Below, in pieces: positions 35,360-48,633 of a DNA stretch of 64,000 bases (its first letter is position 1; each line of letters begins with the position of its first letter). A program made the position numbers and the translations under genes. The stretch lies in assembly GCF_050003625.1 (NCBI RefSeq), contig NC_134397.1:219356537-219420536 (forward strand), in the 5' to 3' direction. The notes under the pieces are model-generated. The model saw only the letters and a list, made by a program, of their open reading frames with translations. It searched no databases and had not been told where the DNA came from. The DNA is from Haematobia irritans. Lineage: Eukaryota; Arthropoda; Insecta; Diptera; Muscidae.

Positions 35360-35984
35360 TCCTCAAGTAATTACACATATCTTGTAACGCATATCATTAT
35401 CCCACATATTGTATAAAAATATATGCAAAAAGCAATTGGACTGAAATTTTAATATTCATATCAAGGAATAGTTAACTTTTATTATTAATATGGAAAGGCA
35501 ATTGAAATTGATATTAACTCAATTATGATAAAGTTCTCTACATGCTTAAAGTATTTAGCCATGTATCAGTTAGTGTTGTATAATGTCACATGGTGAACTA
35601 AAAAAAATCGTTTAAGATTTATTGGATAGATGTTATTACACATATCAATATAAAAAGTTAACTAGACTAATGATGTAATTTTTCTCATACACCGCTTTGA
35701 GAAGTTTTTGGTTTGCGTTTAATACAAAACCAAGAAATTAATATGGGCGCCACCCATGTTAAAAAATACGAGCTCCGATGTTTATTCTAAATTCTGTTTT
35801 CAAAAGTCTACAATATCTAGCTTCGAATATAAAAATAAAATTTTGCTATAATTGACTAAAACTATTTTTTTTAAATATCTTAATTTAAAGCTTTTTTGGT
35901 TGAAAATGTGGTTAAATTAGTATAAAAGAATGAATCCAATACGATTTTAACCAAGTTCAATATTTTGTTTATTCTAATTTCTTT
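35360..35984. other. Unique sequence, no recognised gene
   Basis: No coding sequence was identified. 35490-35590 is a diverged partner of 31940-32070. Confidence 0.5.
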
Positions 35985-36680
35985 TTTCAATTTCTATAGA
36001 AAATTTTGTGAAACTTTTATTGCTATAGAATATTTTGTTAAAATTTTATTTCTATAGAAAATTTTGTTAAAATTTTATTTCTATAGAAAATTTTGTCAAA
36101 ATTTTATTTCTATAGAAAATTTTGTCAAAATTTTATTTTTATAGAAAATTTTGCGAAAATTTTTATTGCTATAGAAAATTTTGTTAAAATTTTATTTCTA
36201 TAGAAAATTTTGTTAAAATTTTATTTCTATAGAAAATTTTGTCAAAATTTTCTTTGTATAGAAATATTGTCAAAATTTTATTTCTATAGACAATTTTGTT
36301 AAAATTTTTATTGCTATAGAAAATTTTGTTAAAATTTTATTTCTATAGAAAATTTTGTCAAAATTTTATTTCTATAGAAAATTTTGTTAAAATTTTATTT
36401 CTATAGAAAATTTTGTCAAAATTTTATTTCTATAGAAAATTTTGTTAAAATTTTATTTCTATAGAAAATTTTGTCAAAATTTTATTTCTATAGAAAATTT
36501 TGTGAAAATTTTATTCCTATAGTTAATTTTGTTAAAATTTTATTTCTATAGAAAATTTTGTCAAAATTTTATTTTTATAGAAAATTTTGTGAAAATTTTA
36601 TATCTATAATAAAATTTGTGAAAATTTTATTTCTATAATAAATTTTGTTAAAATTTTATGTCTATAGAAAATTTTGTCAA
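35985..36680 (+). repeat. 29-bp minisatellite array of a family B element
   Basis: About 23 clean units of TTTTATTTCTATAGAAAATT + TTGT(C/T)AAAA. Units alternate between GTCAAAA and GTTAAAA over much of the array, giving a 58-bp higher-order pattern. It leads directly into the B right end at 36681. Confidence 0.85.
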
Positions 36681-36920
36681 ACTGAATTATAACGTATTTA
36701 ATCGATCTTTTTTGATTTAATATATACCACGTATGGACTTACATACAATTTAGAAGACGGTGTTAGGAGGTTTTAAGATACCTTGCCATCGGCAAGCGTT
36801 ACCGCAACTTAAGTAATTCGATTGTGGATGACAGTGTTTAGGAGAAGTTTCTACGCAATCCATGGTGGAGGATACATAAGCTTCAACCTGGCCGAACTTA
36901 CGGCCGTATATACTTGTTTT
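36681..36920 (+). mobile_element. Family B right end
   Basis: 'aattataacgtatttaatcg', 'atataccacgtatggactta' and 'ccttgccatcggcaagcgtt', then ACCTGGCCGAACTTACGGCC and GTATATACTTGTTTT. The hairpin's left arm is mutated (CTTCAACC rather than GTTCGGCC). The modules and left end are missing. Confidence 0.8.
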
Positions 36921-37199
36921 AAATTTTCCATTCAAAAAAAAAAAAAAAATAAAATTTTGCTAATTTTTAAAAATTAGCGATATTTTTGCAAAATTTTGTA
37001 AAATGTTAATGGTTTTCCTTTGTGTTTCCTTTTTGAAATTTCAATTGTTTTCCTTTTTGTCCATCTTGGTACTTTAGGGACTTGTAACAAAAAATTATAT
37101 CTCCGAATTTTATTTCTTTTTTGATTTTGGTTTATAGTTGTTGTTTGCATTCAATTCAAAAACTAAAATTTTGCAAATTTAGAAAAATTAACATTATTT
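36921..37199. other. AT-rich unique sequence
   Basis: Contains an A homopolymer near 36936-36951; nothing recognised. Confidence 0.45.
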
Positions 37200-38290
37200 T
37201 TTCATCTTATTTGAAATATTAATCAAAAAGAATTTTTTGAATACATTATTCATAAACTTTTAGTATATAGTATATTATTAAATAGATCCAACTGTATTTT
37301 AATATTTAATTAAACTATAAAATTAAATCAAATTTAAAATATATCCTTTCAAGCTTGAAATAATTACACGCGAAGGTTATTCACTGCTCATAATAAAATT
37401 TTAATAGAAATGAATTTGTTTATACATTTTTTTAATAATTATCAAACAAAATTGACCTACATTTTAAAGAATATAAATATATATAGAGATAGTTAAAGTC
37501 CAATCAATTTTAATATTTGATCCTGAAACATTAATAACTGTCATTTCAAATATATCCTTCGAAGACTCAAATAAAGTTATATGAATGTTATTCGCACTTT
37601 ATTTGAAATTTTAATCAAAGAGATTGTTTTAATACATTATTATATAATTATCACATATAACTGTGAGTATATTTCAAAGAACATAAATATAATTAATTAA
37701 AATCAATTTATAATTAATATTTGATCTCGATGCATTAATAACTGAAATTTAAAATATATCCTTTCAAGCTTGAAATAATTACATGTGAATATTATGCGCA
37801 GCTCATAATAAAATTTTAATATTTTATCCTGAAAAATTAATAACTGTCATTTCAAAGTCATCCATTCAAGCTTTACATAAAGTTATGTAAAGTTATTCGC
37901 ATCTTATTTGAAATTTTAATCAAAGAGATTTTTTTTTAATACTTTATTTTATAATTATCACACATAATTGTGAGTATATTCCAAAGATTGTAAATATAAT
38001 TGATTAAAAACCATTCATAATTAATATTTGATATCGATACATTAATAACTGAAATTTAACATATATCCTTTCAAGCATGAAATAATTACATGTGAATGTT
38101 ATGAGCAGCTCATAATAAAATTTTAATCAAATTGATTTTTTATGCACTATTGATAATTATCACCAAATACTTGGCATAAATATATATTTATTTTCCTTGA
38201 AATGATTAAAGTTCAATTTGATCTGGAAATATTAATAACTGAAATTTAAAACATTTTTTTATTCGAGCTTCTGGAAATAATGTTATTTAC
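37200..38290 (+). repeat. AT-rich degenerate satellite, about 102/204-bp spacing
   Basis: The block 'attaataactg...atatcctttcaagcttgaaataattac' recurs near 37342, 37553, 37757, 37859, 38063 and 38256, at intervals of about 211, 204, 102, 204 and 193 bp. Alternating versions ('cttgaaataattacatgtgaa' against 'ctcaaataaagttatatgaa') give a pattern of about 306 bp (37553 to 37859; 37757 to 38063). The copies are well diverged, so the array is old. Confidence 0.65.
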
Positions 38291-38772
38291 ATATAAATTT
38301 CAATCGAGTTAATCAGTTTGGTTGACTTTCCTCAGGAGGTACAAATCGTTGTTGGCATACTGTTCAAGAATCATTTGTGAATAGTGACATGATACTAAAT
38401 CCTGCTGAATTTCTATATTTTGAGAAAAGTTTTCTTGACCTTAATAATTTTTTCGTACCTTAGTTAAATGAACTAAACAAGGGGGAAAATTATACACAAG
38501 TGCAGTATAAATATTTACTAAATTTCTGTCTCCCACAAAATAATTCAGAATTTCTTAAAATTTGTAGTCTACCAATAATGTACCCATCTGGTACTAAAGA
38601 CATTTTTTGCGATTTTCAACTCCAATTTGTTCCTTCAAACTACGATTTTTTTTTTGCAATAAGGTAATAAAATAATTTAATACATTTTCTTGAATTTGTC
38701 TAAAAATATAAAAAGCAATATCAACCAAATGGGCACAATAACCACTCTTACAGGACCATATCATATCAAAAA
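38291..38772. other. Unique sequence, no recognised gene
   Basis: No open frame, RNA or repeat recognised. Confidence 0.5.
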
Positions 38773-39943
38773 CAAGTAAGGAAAGTCTAAAGTCGGGCGG
38801 GGCCGATTATATTATACCCTGCGCCTTTTTGTAGATCTAAATTCTCGATACCATATCACATCCGTCAAATGTGTTGGGGGCTATATAAAGGTCCCAAATA
38901 CATACATTACATATCACTCGATCTGGACAGAATTTGATAGACTTCTCCAAAATCTATAGACTCAAAATTTAAGTCGGCTAATGCACTAGGGTGGAACACA
39001 ATGTTAGTAAAAAATATTGGAAACATTTAAATCTGAAGCAATTTTAAGGAAACTTTGCAAAAGTTTATTTATGATTTATCGCTCGATATATATGTATTAG
39101 AAGTTTAGGAAAATTAGAGCGATTTTTATAACTTTTCGACTAAGCAGTGGCGATTTTACAGGGAAAATGTTGACATTTTTGTCAAAATCAGAAAAACATA
39201 TATATGGGAGCTATATCTAAATCTGAACCGATTTCAACCAAATTTGGCACACGTGACTATACTACGAATTGTACTCCTTGTGCAAAATTTGAACCAAATT
39301 GGACCAAAACTCTGGCTTCTTGGATCATATTAGTCCATATCGGGCGAAAGCTATATATGGGAGCTATATCTAAATCTGAACCGATTTCAATCAAATTTGG
39401 CACACATGACTATATTACTAATTGCACTCCTAGTGCAAAATTTCAACCAAATTGGGCCAAAAATTTGGCTTCTGGGGCCATATAAGTCCACATCGGGCGA
39501 AAATATATATTTCAATCAAATTTGGCACATATGACTATACTACCAATTGTACTCCTTGTGCAAAATTTCAAGCTAATCGGAATAAAACTCTGGCTTCTGG
39601 GTCCATATAAGTGCATTTTGGGCGAAAGATATATATGGGAGCTATATCAAATCTGAACCGATTTCTTCCAAAATCAATAGGGTTCTATTCTGACCCAAAA
39701 AAGGAACACGTGCCAAATTTGAAGGCGATTGGACTTATATTGCGACCTAGACTTTGATCACAAAAATGTGTTCACAGACAGACGGACGGACGGACAGACG
39801 GACATGGTTATATCGACTCAGGGAACCACCCTGAGCATTATTGCCAAAGACACAATATGTCTACCTCGTCTCCTTCTGGGTGTTACAAACATATGCACTA
39901 ACATATAATACCCTGTTCCACAATGTGGCGCAGGGTATAAAAA
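38773..39943 (-). mobile_element. Family A Helentron-like element, complete (hosts the left breakpoint)
   Basis: The right end ACAAGTAAGGAAAGTCTAAA has the stem AGTCGG/CCGATT; modules follow at 39180-39660, the GACGGACGGAC tract at 39780-39800 and the left end GCGCAGGGTATAAAAA. Relative to its copies in units 2 and 3 it lacks 27 bp near 39511 ('ggaagctatatctaaatctg' + 'aaccgat'). The triplicated segment begins inside it at 39054. Confidence 0.85.
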
Positions 39944-41282
39944 TGTATAAAAAAAATCGCAAAGTGGCTGCCATGGGACACTCCTAAGCATAAGCTAAAC
40001 AGTCACACATTTAAAAGGGGGAGAGGCTTCTCAACAATAACTCTTGAGGATTTGAGCCTTACATGCAATGCTACCGTTGTGCCACTTTAGTGTTAAATTT
40101 GCCACTTATTTTAAGCGGTGATACTTTGGTGCCACTTTTTTTCTTATGCCACTAATTATGATATATTTTAAATTTTTGTTCCAACTTTTCGTCATATTGT
40201 GCCACTTTTTAATACCATTTCTTTTTTCTGTAACCTTAACGGCATTTGTGATCCTACATATCGTTAAGGTTACGTATATGGTCGGTATCTAAATAAATAA
40301 TAATTCGATCATTATCATTCAAGTACTATATTTGTGAACAATTTCCCTTTTGTGCATAATGTTCGTAGTGGACAAATGTTCCGCCTAAAAGTATGCAAAG
40401 GAAATTTTCTAAACTAGATAAACCGGTTTAATATTAAATTTCAAGGAATGATTTAAAATGAAATTAAATTAAGATGATTTTGAGTTAATTATTATCTAAG
40501 TTAAAGAAATATATATTTCACAATTCTTTATAAAATACTGATATAAATTATTGGCAAATTGCTAATTTTTCTTTATGAAAAAGTTGTCACGTTAAAATAG
40601 AGGTGTGCACGTGAGTAATATTTTGCTCACACTCACGACGGAGAAATCTTATTCACGCACACTCACGCATTTTCTTGGTAGGACTCACGCTCGCGAAAAG
40701 AAAATTTGTACTCACGCACGAAAATCTGTTAAATGTCGTGACTCACGAAAAATGTCGTGACTCACGAATAAATTTATGAGTAATTTACCTATGGAACCTG
40801 ATTGAAAACATGAGTAGTGTAAAATCGAGAGCGTTATAAAACTCTTTACACCTAGGGTGTCACTAAAATTATAAATGAATTCAACTCGTAAGCATCTTAT
40901 GTTCGTACGCGTAAATTTTTTCGTGAGTGTGTTTTTCCGAAATTCGTTACTCACGCACACTCACGAAGATATTATTTCGTGACTCACGCTCACTCACGAC
41001 ATTTGGTTGGTTAATCAGCGTGAATCACGATTCACTCGTGAGTCACGAAAATTATCTTGAGTCACGACAATTTCGTGTCACGTGCAAACTTCTACTTTAA
41101 AATCAGTGTGTAACCTTTTAGTGCGAGTGCAATTTTGTGTGCCACTTTTCAGAAATTCTCAACGGTAACTCTGCTCTTATGTGATAATTTTGCTTGTTGG
41201 CATAACTACAGAGGCACAATTGGTCCTAAGCAGTCAATATGAATTTTTTGCGGAAAGGATTTTCACCATTTTTATAGTGAAG
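39944..41282. other. Spacer of the triplicated unit
   Basis: Single-copy-type sequence between the A and B elements in unit 1 (also 43957-45305 and 47980-49328). It contains GTGCCACTTTT motifs similar to those at 5720-6940, an inverted pair TAACCTTAACGG/CGTTAAGGTTA near 40235 and 40263, and the hAT-like element at 40598-41094. No gene recognised. Confidence 0.6.
40598..41094. mobile_element. TCACG-rich hAT-like MITE, unit 1 copy
   Basis: The ends TAGAGGTGTGCACGTGA and TCACGTGCAAACTTCTA are inverted with mismatches. The flanking octamers CGTTAAAA (40590-40597) and CTTTAAAA (41095-41102) differ by one base, consistent with an aged 8-bp hAT duplication. The interior is packed with ACTCACG/CGTGAGT. 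The 82-codon antisense frame (40712-40960) has no recognisable domain. Confidence 0.7.
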
Positions 41283-43039
41283 TTTTTATAGCCCCCACCA
41301 TAAGATGGGGGGTATATTAACTTTGTCATTCCGTTTGTAACACATCGAAATATTGCTCTAAGACCCCATAAAGTATATGTATTCTGGGTCGTGGTGAAGT
41401 TCTGAGTCGATCAAAGCATGTCCGTCCGTCTGTTGAAATCACGCTATCTTCCGAACGAAACAAGCTATCGACTTGAAACTTGACACAAGTAGTTGTTATT
41501 GATGTAGGTCGGACGGTATTGAAAATGGGCCTTATCGGACCACTTTTACGTATAGCCCCTATATAAACCGACGCTCAGATTTGGCTGGCGGAGCCTGTTG
41601 GAGGAGCAAAATTCGTCCGATCCGGTTGAAATTTGGTACATGGTGTTTGTATATGGTCTCCCACAACCATGCAAAAACTGGTCCAAATCGGTCCATAATT
41701 ATATATAGCCCCCATATAAACCAATCCCCAGATTTGGCTTGAGGAGCCTCTAAGAGAAGCAAATTTTATCCGATCCGGCTGAAAATTGGTCCACATCGGT
41801 CAATAATTATATATAGCCCCCATATAAACCGATCCCCAGATTTGGTTTGCGGAGCCTCTAAGAGAAGCAAATTTCATCCGATCTGGCCGAAATTTAGTAC
41901 ATGGTGTAAGTATATGGTCTCTAACACCTATGAAAAATTGGTCCACATCGGTCCATAATTATAAATAGCCCCCATATAAACCGATCTCCCGGTTTGGCTT
42001 GCGGTGCCTCTAAGAGAAGTAAATTTCATCCGATCCGGCTGAAATTTGGTACATGGTGTTAGTATATGGTCTCTCACAACCATGCAAAAACTGGTCCAAA
42101 TCGGTCCATAATTATATATAGCCCCCATATAAACCGATCCTCAGATTTGGTTTGCGGAGCCTCTAAGAGAAACAAATTTCATCCGATCCGGCCGAAATTT
42201 GGTACATGGTGTAAGTCTTTCACAACCATGCAAAAACTGATCTAAATCGGTCCATAATTATATATAGCCCCCATATAAACCGATCCCCCGATTTGGCTTG
42301 CGGTGCCTCTAAGAGAAGCAAATTTCATCCGATCCGGCCGAAATTTGGTACATGGTGTAAGTATGTGGTCTCTAACAACTACGCAAAAATTGCTTCACAT
42401 CGGTCCATAATTATATATAGCCCCCATATAAACCGATCCCCCGATTTGGCTTGCGGTGCCTCAAAGAGAAGCAAATTTCATCCGATCCAGCTGAAATTTG
42501 GTACATGATGTTAGTATATGGTTTCTAACAACCATGCAAAGTTGTGTTCATAATTATATATGGCCCCCATATAAACCGATCCCCAGATTTGACCTCCGAA
42601 GCTATTGGAGGAGCAAAATTCATCCGACCCGCTTGAAATATGGTATGCGGTGAAATTTGGTATATTGCGCTAGTATATGGCCGCTAACAACGATGCCAAA
42701 ATTGGTCCACATCGGTCCATAATTATAAATAGCCCCCATATAAACCGATCTCCCGATTTGGTTTGCGGTGCCCCTAAGAGAAGTAAATTTCATCCGATCC
42801 GGCTGAAATTTGGTACATGGTGTTAGTATATGGTCTCTCACAACCATGCAAAAACTGGTCCAAATCGGTCCATAATTATATATAGCCCCCATATAAACCG
42901 ATCCTCAGATTTGGTTTGCGGAGCCTCTAAGAGAAACAAATTTCATCCGATCCGGCCGAAATTTGGTACATGGTGTAAGTATATGGTCTTTAACAGACAT
43001 GCGAAAATTGGTCCACATCGGTCCTTAATTATATATAGC
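41283..43039 (+). mobile_element. Family B element, left part, truncated by the unit 1/2 junction
   Basis: The left end TTTTTATAGCCCCCACCATA is followed by a short GTCCGTCCGTCTG tract and about eleven modules. Module starts ('agcccccatataaacc') fall at 41554, 41707, 41815, 41967, 42120, 42266, 42419, 42562, 42731, 42884 and 43037. Most are 152-153 bp apart; the exceptions are short or long units. It ends at ATATATAGC|TTCGC where unit 2 begins. Confidence 0.85.
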
Positions 43040-43956
43040 TTCGCAAAAGTTTATTTATGATTTATCGCTCGATATATATGTATTAGAAGTTTAGGAAAAT
43101 TAGAGCGATTTTTATAACTTTTCGACTAAGCAGTGGCGATTTTACAGGGAAAATGTTGACATTTTTGTCAAAATCAGAAAAACATATATATGGGAGCTAT
43201 ATCTAAATCTGAACCGATTTCAACCAAATTTGGCACACGTGACTATACTACGAATTGTACTCCTTGTGCAAAATTTGAACCAAATTGGACCAAAACTCTG
43301 GCTTCTTGGATCATATTAGTCCATATCGGGCGAAAGCTATATATGGGAGCTATATCTAAATCTGAACCGATTTCAATCAAATTTGGCACACATGACTATA
43401 TTACTAATTGCACTCCTAGTGCAAAATTTCAACCAAATTGGGCCAAAAATTTGGCTTCTGGGGCCATATAAGTCCACATCGGGCGAAAATATATATGGAA
43501 GCTATATCTAAATCTGAACCGATTTCAATCAAATTTGGCACATATGACTATACTACCAATTGTACTCCTTGTGCAAAATTTCAAGCTAATCGGAATAAAA
43601 CTCTGGCTTCTGGGTCCATATAAGTGCATTTTGGGCGAAAGATATATATGGGAGCTATATCAAATCTGAACCGATTTCTTCCAAAATCAATAGGGTTCTA
43701 TTCTGACCCAAAAAAGGAACACGTGCCAAATTTGAAGGCGATTGGACTTATATTGCGACCTAGACTTTGATCACAAAAATGTGTTCACAGACAGACGGAC
43801 GGACGGACAGACGGACATGGTTATATCGACTCAGGGAACCACCCTGAGCATTATTGCCAAAGACACAATATGTCTACCTCGTCTCCTTCTGGGTGTTACA
43901 AACATATGCACTAACATATAATACCCTGTTCCACAATGTGGCGCAGGGTATAAAAA
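43040..43956 (-). mobile_element. Family A element, left part, unit 2 copy
   Basis: Reversed A element lacking its right end because the duplication breakpoint removed it. It keeps four modules, the GACGGACGGAC tract and the left end GCGCAGGGTATAAAAA. It retains the 27 bp absent from unit 1. Confidence 0.85.
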
Positions 43957-44610
43957 TGTATAAAAAAAATCGCAAAGTGGCTGCCATGGGACACTCCTAA
44001 GCATAAGCTAAACAGTCACACATTTAAAAGGGGGAGAGGCTTCTCAACAATAACTCTTGAGGATTTGAGCCTTACATGCAATGCTACCGTTGTGCCACTT
44101 TAGTGTTAAATTTGCCACTTATTTTAAGCGGTGATACTTTGGTGCCACTTTTTTTCTTATGCCACTAATTATGATATATTTTAAATTTTTGTTCCAACTT
44201 TTCGTCATATTGTGCCACTTTTTAATACCATTTCTTTTTTCTGTAACCTTAACGGCATTTGTGATCCTACATATCGTTAAGGTTACGTATATGGTCGGTA
44301 TCTAAATAAATAATAATTCGATCATTATCATTCAAGTACTATATTTGTGAACAATTTCCCTTTTGTGCATAATGTTCGTAGTGGACAAATGTTCCGCCTA
44401 AAAGTATGCAAAGGAAATTTTCTAAACTAGATAAACCGGTTTAATATTAAATTTCAAGGAATGATTTAAAATGAAATTAAATTAAGATGATTTTGAGTTA
44501 ATTATTATCTAAGTTAAAGAAATATATATTTCACAATTCTTTATAAAATACTGATATAAATTATTGGCAAATTGCTAATTTTTCTTTATGAAAAAGTTGT
44601 CACGTTAAAA

Positions 44611-45117
44611 TAGAGGTGTGCACGTGAGTAATATTTTGCTCACACTCACGCACACTCACGACGGAGAAATCTTATTCACGCACACTCACGCATTTTCTTG
44701 GTAGGACTCACGCTCGCGAAAAGAAAATTTGTACTCACGCACGAAAATCTGTTAAATGTCGTGACTCACGAAAAATGTCGTGACTCACGAATAAATTTAT
44801 GAGTAATTTACCTATGGAACCTGATTGAAAACATGAGTAGTGTAAAATCGAGAGCGTTATAAAACTCTTTACACCTAGGGTGTCACTAAAATTATAAATG
44901 AATTCAACTCGTAAGCATCTTATGTTCGTACGCGTAAATTTTTTCGTGAGTGTGTTTTTCCGAAATTCGTTACTCACGCACACTCACGAAGATATTATTT
45001 CGTGACTCACGCTCACTCACGACATTTGGTTGGTTAATCAGCGTGAATCACGATTCACTCGTGAGTCACGAAAATTATCTTGAGTCACGACAATTTCGTG
45101 TCACGTGCAAACTTCTA
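44611..45117. mobile_element. TCACG-rich hAT-like MITE, unit 2 copy
   Basis: As 40598-41094 but with one more CACACTCACG decamer. Confidence 0.7.
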
Positions 45118-45305
45118 CTTTAAAATCAGTGTGTAACCTTTTAGTGCGAGTGCAATTTTGTGTGCCACTTTTCAAAAATTCTCAACGGTAACTCTGCTCT
45201 TATGTGATAATTTTGCTTGTTGGCATAACTACAGAGGCACAATTGGTCCTAAGCAGTCAATATGAATTTTTTGCGGAAAGGATTTTCACCATTTTTATAG
45301 TGAAG

Positions 45306-47062
45306 TTTTTATAGCCCCCACCATAAGATGGGGGGTATATTAACTTTGTCATTCCGTTTGTAACACATCGAAATATTGCTCTAAGACCCCATAAAGTATA
45401 TGTATTCTGGGTCGTGGTGAAGTTCTGAGTCGATCAAAGCATGTCCGTCCGTCTGTTGAAATCACGCTATCTTCCGAACGAAACAAGCTATCGACTTGAA
45501 ACTTGACACAAGTAGTTGTTATTGATGTAGGTCGGACGGTATTGAAAATGGGCCTTATCGGACCACTTTTACGTATAGCCCCTATATAAACCGACGCTCA
45601 GATTTGGCTTGCGGAGCCTGTTGGAGGAGCAAAATTCATCCGATCCGGTTGAAATTTGGTACATGGTGTTTGTATATGGTCTCCCACAACCATGCAAAAA
45701 CTGGTCCAAATCGGTCCATAATTATATATAGCCCCCATATAAACCAATCCCCAGATTTGGCTTGAGGAGCCTCTAAGAGAAGCAAATTTTATCCGATCCG
45801 GCTGAAAATTGGTCCACATCGGTCAATAATTATATATAGCCCCCATATAAACCGATCCCCAGATTTGGTTTGCGGAGCCTCTAAGAGAAGCAAATTTCAT
45901 CCGATCTGGCCGAAATTTAGTACATGGTGTAAGTATATGGTCTCTAACACCTATGAAAAATTGGTCCACATCGGTCCATAATTATAAATAGCCCCCATAT
46001 AAACCGATCTCCCGGTTTGGCTTGCGGTGCCTCTAAGAGAAGTAAATTTCATCCGATCCGGCTGAAATTTGGTACATGGTGTTAGTATATGGTCTCTCAC
46101 AACCATGCAAAAACTGGTCCAAATCGGTCCATAATTATATATAGCCCCCATATAAACCGATCCTCAGATTTGGTTTGCGGAGCCTCTAAGAGAAACAAAT
46201 TTCATCCGATCCGGCCGAAATTTGGTACATGGTGTAAGTCTTTCACAACCATGCAAAAACTGATCTAAATCGGTCCATAATTATATATAGCCCCCATATA
46301 AACCGATCCCCCGATTTGGCTTGCGGTGCCTCTAAGAGAAGCAAATTTCATCCGATCCGGCCGAAATTTGGTACATGGTGTAAGTATGTGGTCTCTAACA
46401 ACTACGCAAAAATTGCTTCACATCGGTCCATAATTATATATAGCCCCCATATAAACCGATCCCCCGATTTGGCTTGCGGTGCCTCAAAGAGAAGCAAATT
46501 TCATCCGATCCAGCTGAAATTTGGTACATGATGTTAGTATATGGTTTCTAACAACCATGCAAAGTTGTGTTCATAATTATATATGGCCCCCATATAAACC
46601 GATCCCCAGATTTGACCTCCGAAGCTATTGGAGGAGCAAAATTCATCCGACCCGCTTGAAATATGGTATGCGGTGAAATTTGGTATATTGCGCTAGTATA
46701 TGGCCGCTAACAACGATGCCAAAATTGGTCCACATCGGTCCATAATTATAAATAGCCCCCATATAAACCGATCTCCCGATTTGGTTTGCGGTGCCCCTAA
46801 GAGAAGTAAATTTCATCCGATCCGGCTGAAATTTGGTACATGGTGTTAGTATATGGTCTCTCACAACCATGCAAAAACTGGTCCAAATCGGTCCATAATT
46901 ATATATAGCCCCCATATAAACCGATCCTCAGATTTGGTTTGCGGAGCCTCTAAGAGAAACAAATTTCATCCGATCCGGCCGAAATTTGGTACATGGTGTA
47001 AGTATATGGTCTTTAACAGACATGCGAAAATTGGTCCACATCGGTCCTTAATTATATATAGC
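45306..47062 (+). mobile_element. Family B element, left part, unit 2 copy
   Basis: Same truncated B element as 41283-43039, ending at the unit 2/3 junction (47062/47063). Confidence 0.85.
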
Positions 47063-47979
47063 TTCGCAAAAGTTTATTTATGATTTATCGCTCGATATAT
47101 ATGTATTAGAAGTTTAGGAAAATTAGAGCGATTTTTATAACTTTTCGACTAAGCAGTGGCGATTTTACAGGGAAAATGTTGACATTTTTGTCAAAATCAG
47201 AAAAACATATATATGGGAGCTATATCTAAATCTGAACCGATTTCAACCAAATTTGGCACACGTGACTATACTACGAATTGTACTCCTTGTGCAAAATTTG
47301 AACCAAATTGGACCAAAACTCTGGCTTCTTGGATCATATTAGTCCATATCGGGCGAAAGCTATATATGGGAGCTATATCTAAATCTGAACCGATTTCAAT
47401 CAAATTTGGCACACATGACTATATTACTAATTGCACTCCTAGTGCAAAATTTCAACCAAATTGGGCCAAAAATTTGGCTTCTGGGGCCATATAAGTCCAC
47501 ATCGGGCGAAAATATATATGGAAGCTATATCTAAATCTGAACCGATTTCAATCAAATTTGGCACATATGACTATACTACCAATTGTACTCCTTGTGCAAA
47601 ATTTCAAGCTAATCGGAATAAAACTCTGGCTTCTGGGTCCATATAAGTGCATTTTGGGCGAAAGATATATATGGGAGCTATATCAAATCTGAACCGATTT
47701 CTTCCAAAATCAATAGGGTTCTATTCTGACCCAAAAAAGGAACACGTGCCAAATTTGAAGGCGATTGGACTTATATTGCGACCTAGACTTTGATCACAAA
47801 AATGTGTTCACAGACAGACGGACGGACGGACAGACGGACATGGTTATATCGACTCAGGGAACCACCCTGAGCATTATTGCCAAAGACACAATATGTCTAC
47901 CTCGTCTCCTTCTGGGTGTTACAAACATATGCACTAACATATAATACCCTGTTCCACAATGTGGCGCAGGGTATAAAAA
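47063..47979 (-). mobile_element. Family A element, left part, unit 3 copy
   Basis: Same as 43040-43956. Confidence 0.85.
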
Positions 47980-48633
47980 TGTATAAAAAAAATCGCAAAG
48001 TGGCTGCCATGGGACACTCCTAAGCATAAGCTAAACAGTCACACATTTAAAAGGGGGAGAGGCTTCTCAACAATAACTCTTGAGGATTTGAGCCTTACAT
48101 GCAATGCTACCGTTGTGCCACTTTAGTGTTAAATTTGCCACTTATTTTAAGCGGTGATACTTTGGTGCCACTTTTTTTCTTATGCCACTAATTATGATAT
48201 ATTTTAAATTTTTGTTCCAACTTTTCGTCATATTGTGCCACTTTTTAATACCATTTCTTTTTTCTGTAACCTTAACGGCATTTGTGATCCTACATATCGT
48301 TAAGGTTACGTATATGGTCGGTATCTAAATAAATAATAATTCGATCATTATCATTCAAGTACTATATTTGTGAACAATTTCCCTTTTGTGCATAATGTTC
48401 GTAGTGGACAAATGTTCCGCCTAAAAGTATGCAAAGGAAATTTTCTAAACTAGATAAACCGGTTTAATATTAAATTTCAAGGAATGATTTAAAATGAAAT
48501 TAAATTAAGATGATTTTGAGTTAATTATTATCTAAGTTAAAGAAATATATATTTCACAATTCTTTATAAAATACTGATATAAATTATTGGCAAATTGCTA
48601 ATTTTTCTTTATGAAAAAGTTGTCACGTTAAAA

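Larger units (their letters stand above)
39054..43039 (+). repeat. Tandem triplication, unit 1 (3986 bp)
   Basis: First copy of a segment repeated head-to-tail at 43040 and 47063. It comprises the left part of an A element, a spacer with a hAT-like element, and the left part of a B element. It is 37 bp shorter than the others (27 bp missing near 39511; one CACACTCACG missing near 40631). Private substitutions are seen at 41587 and 41615. The left flank at 39053 is ...GGAAAC with normal A sequence. Confidence 0.9.
43040..47062 (+). repeat. Tandem triplication, unit 2 (4023 bp)
   Basis: It starts TTCGCAAAAGTTTATTTATG directly after the B module phrase TTAATTATATATAGC. Near-identical to unit 3; the only difference I noted specific to unit 2 is A at 45175 (G in units 1 and 3). 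Confidence 0.9.

Noticed and set aside
40712..40960. 82-codon antisense frame repeated three times (also 44735 and 48758)
   Set aside because: It is repeated only because the 4-kb unit is triplicated, lies in the TCACG-rich MITE, and has no domain.
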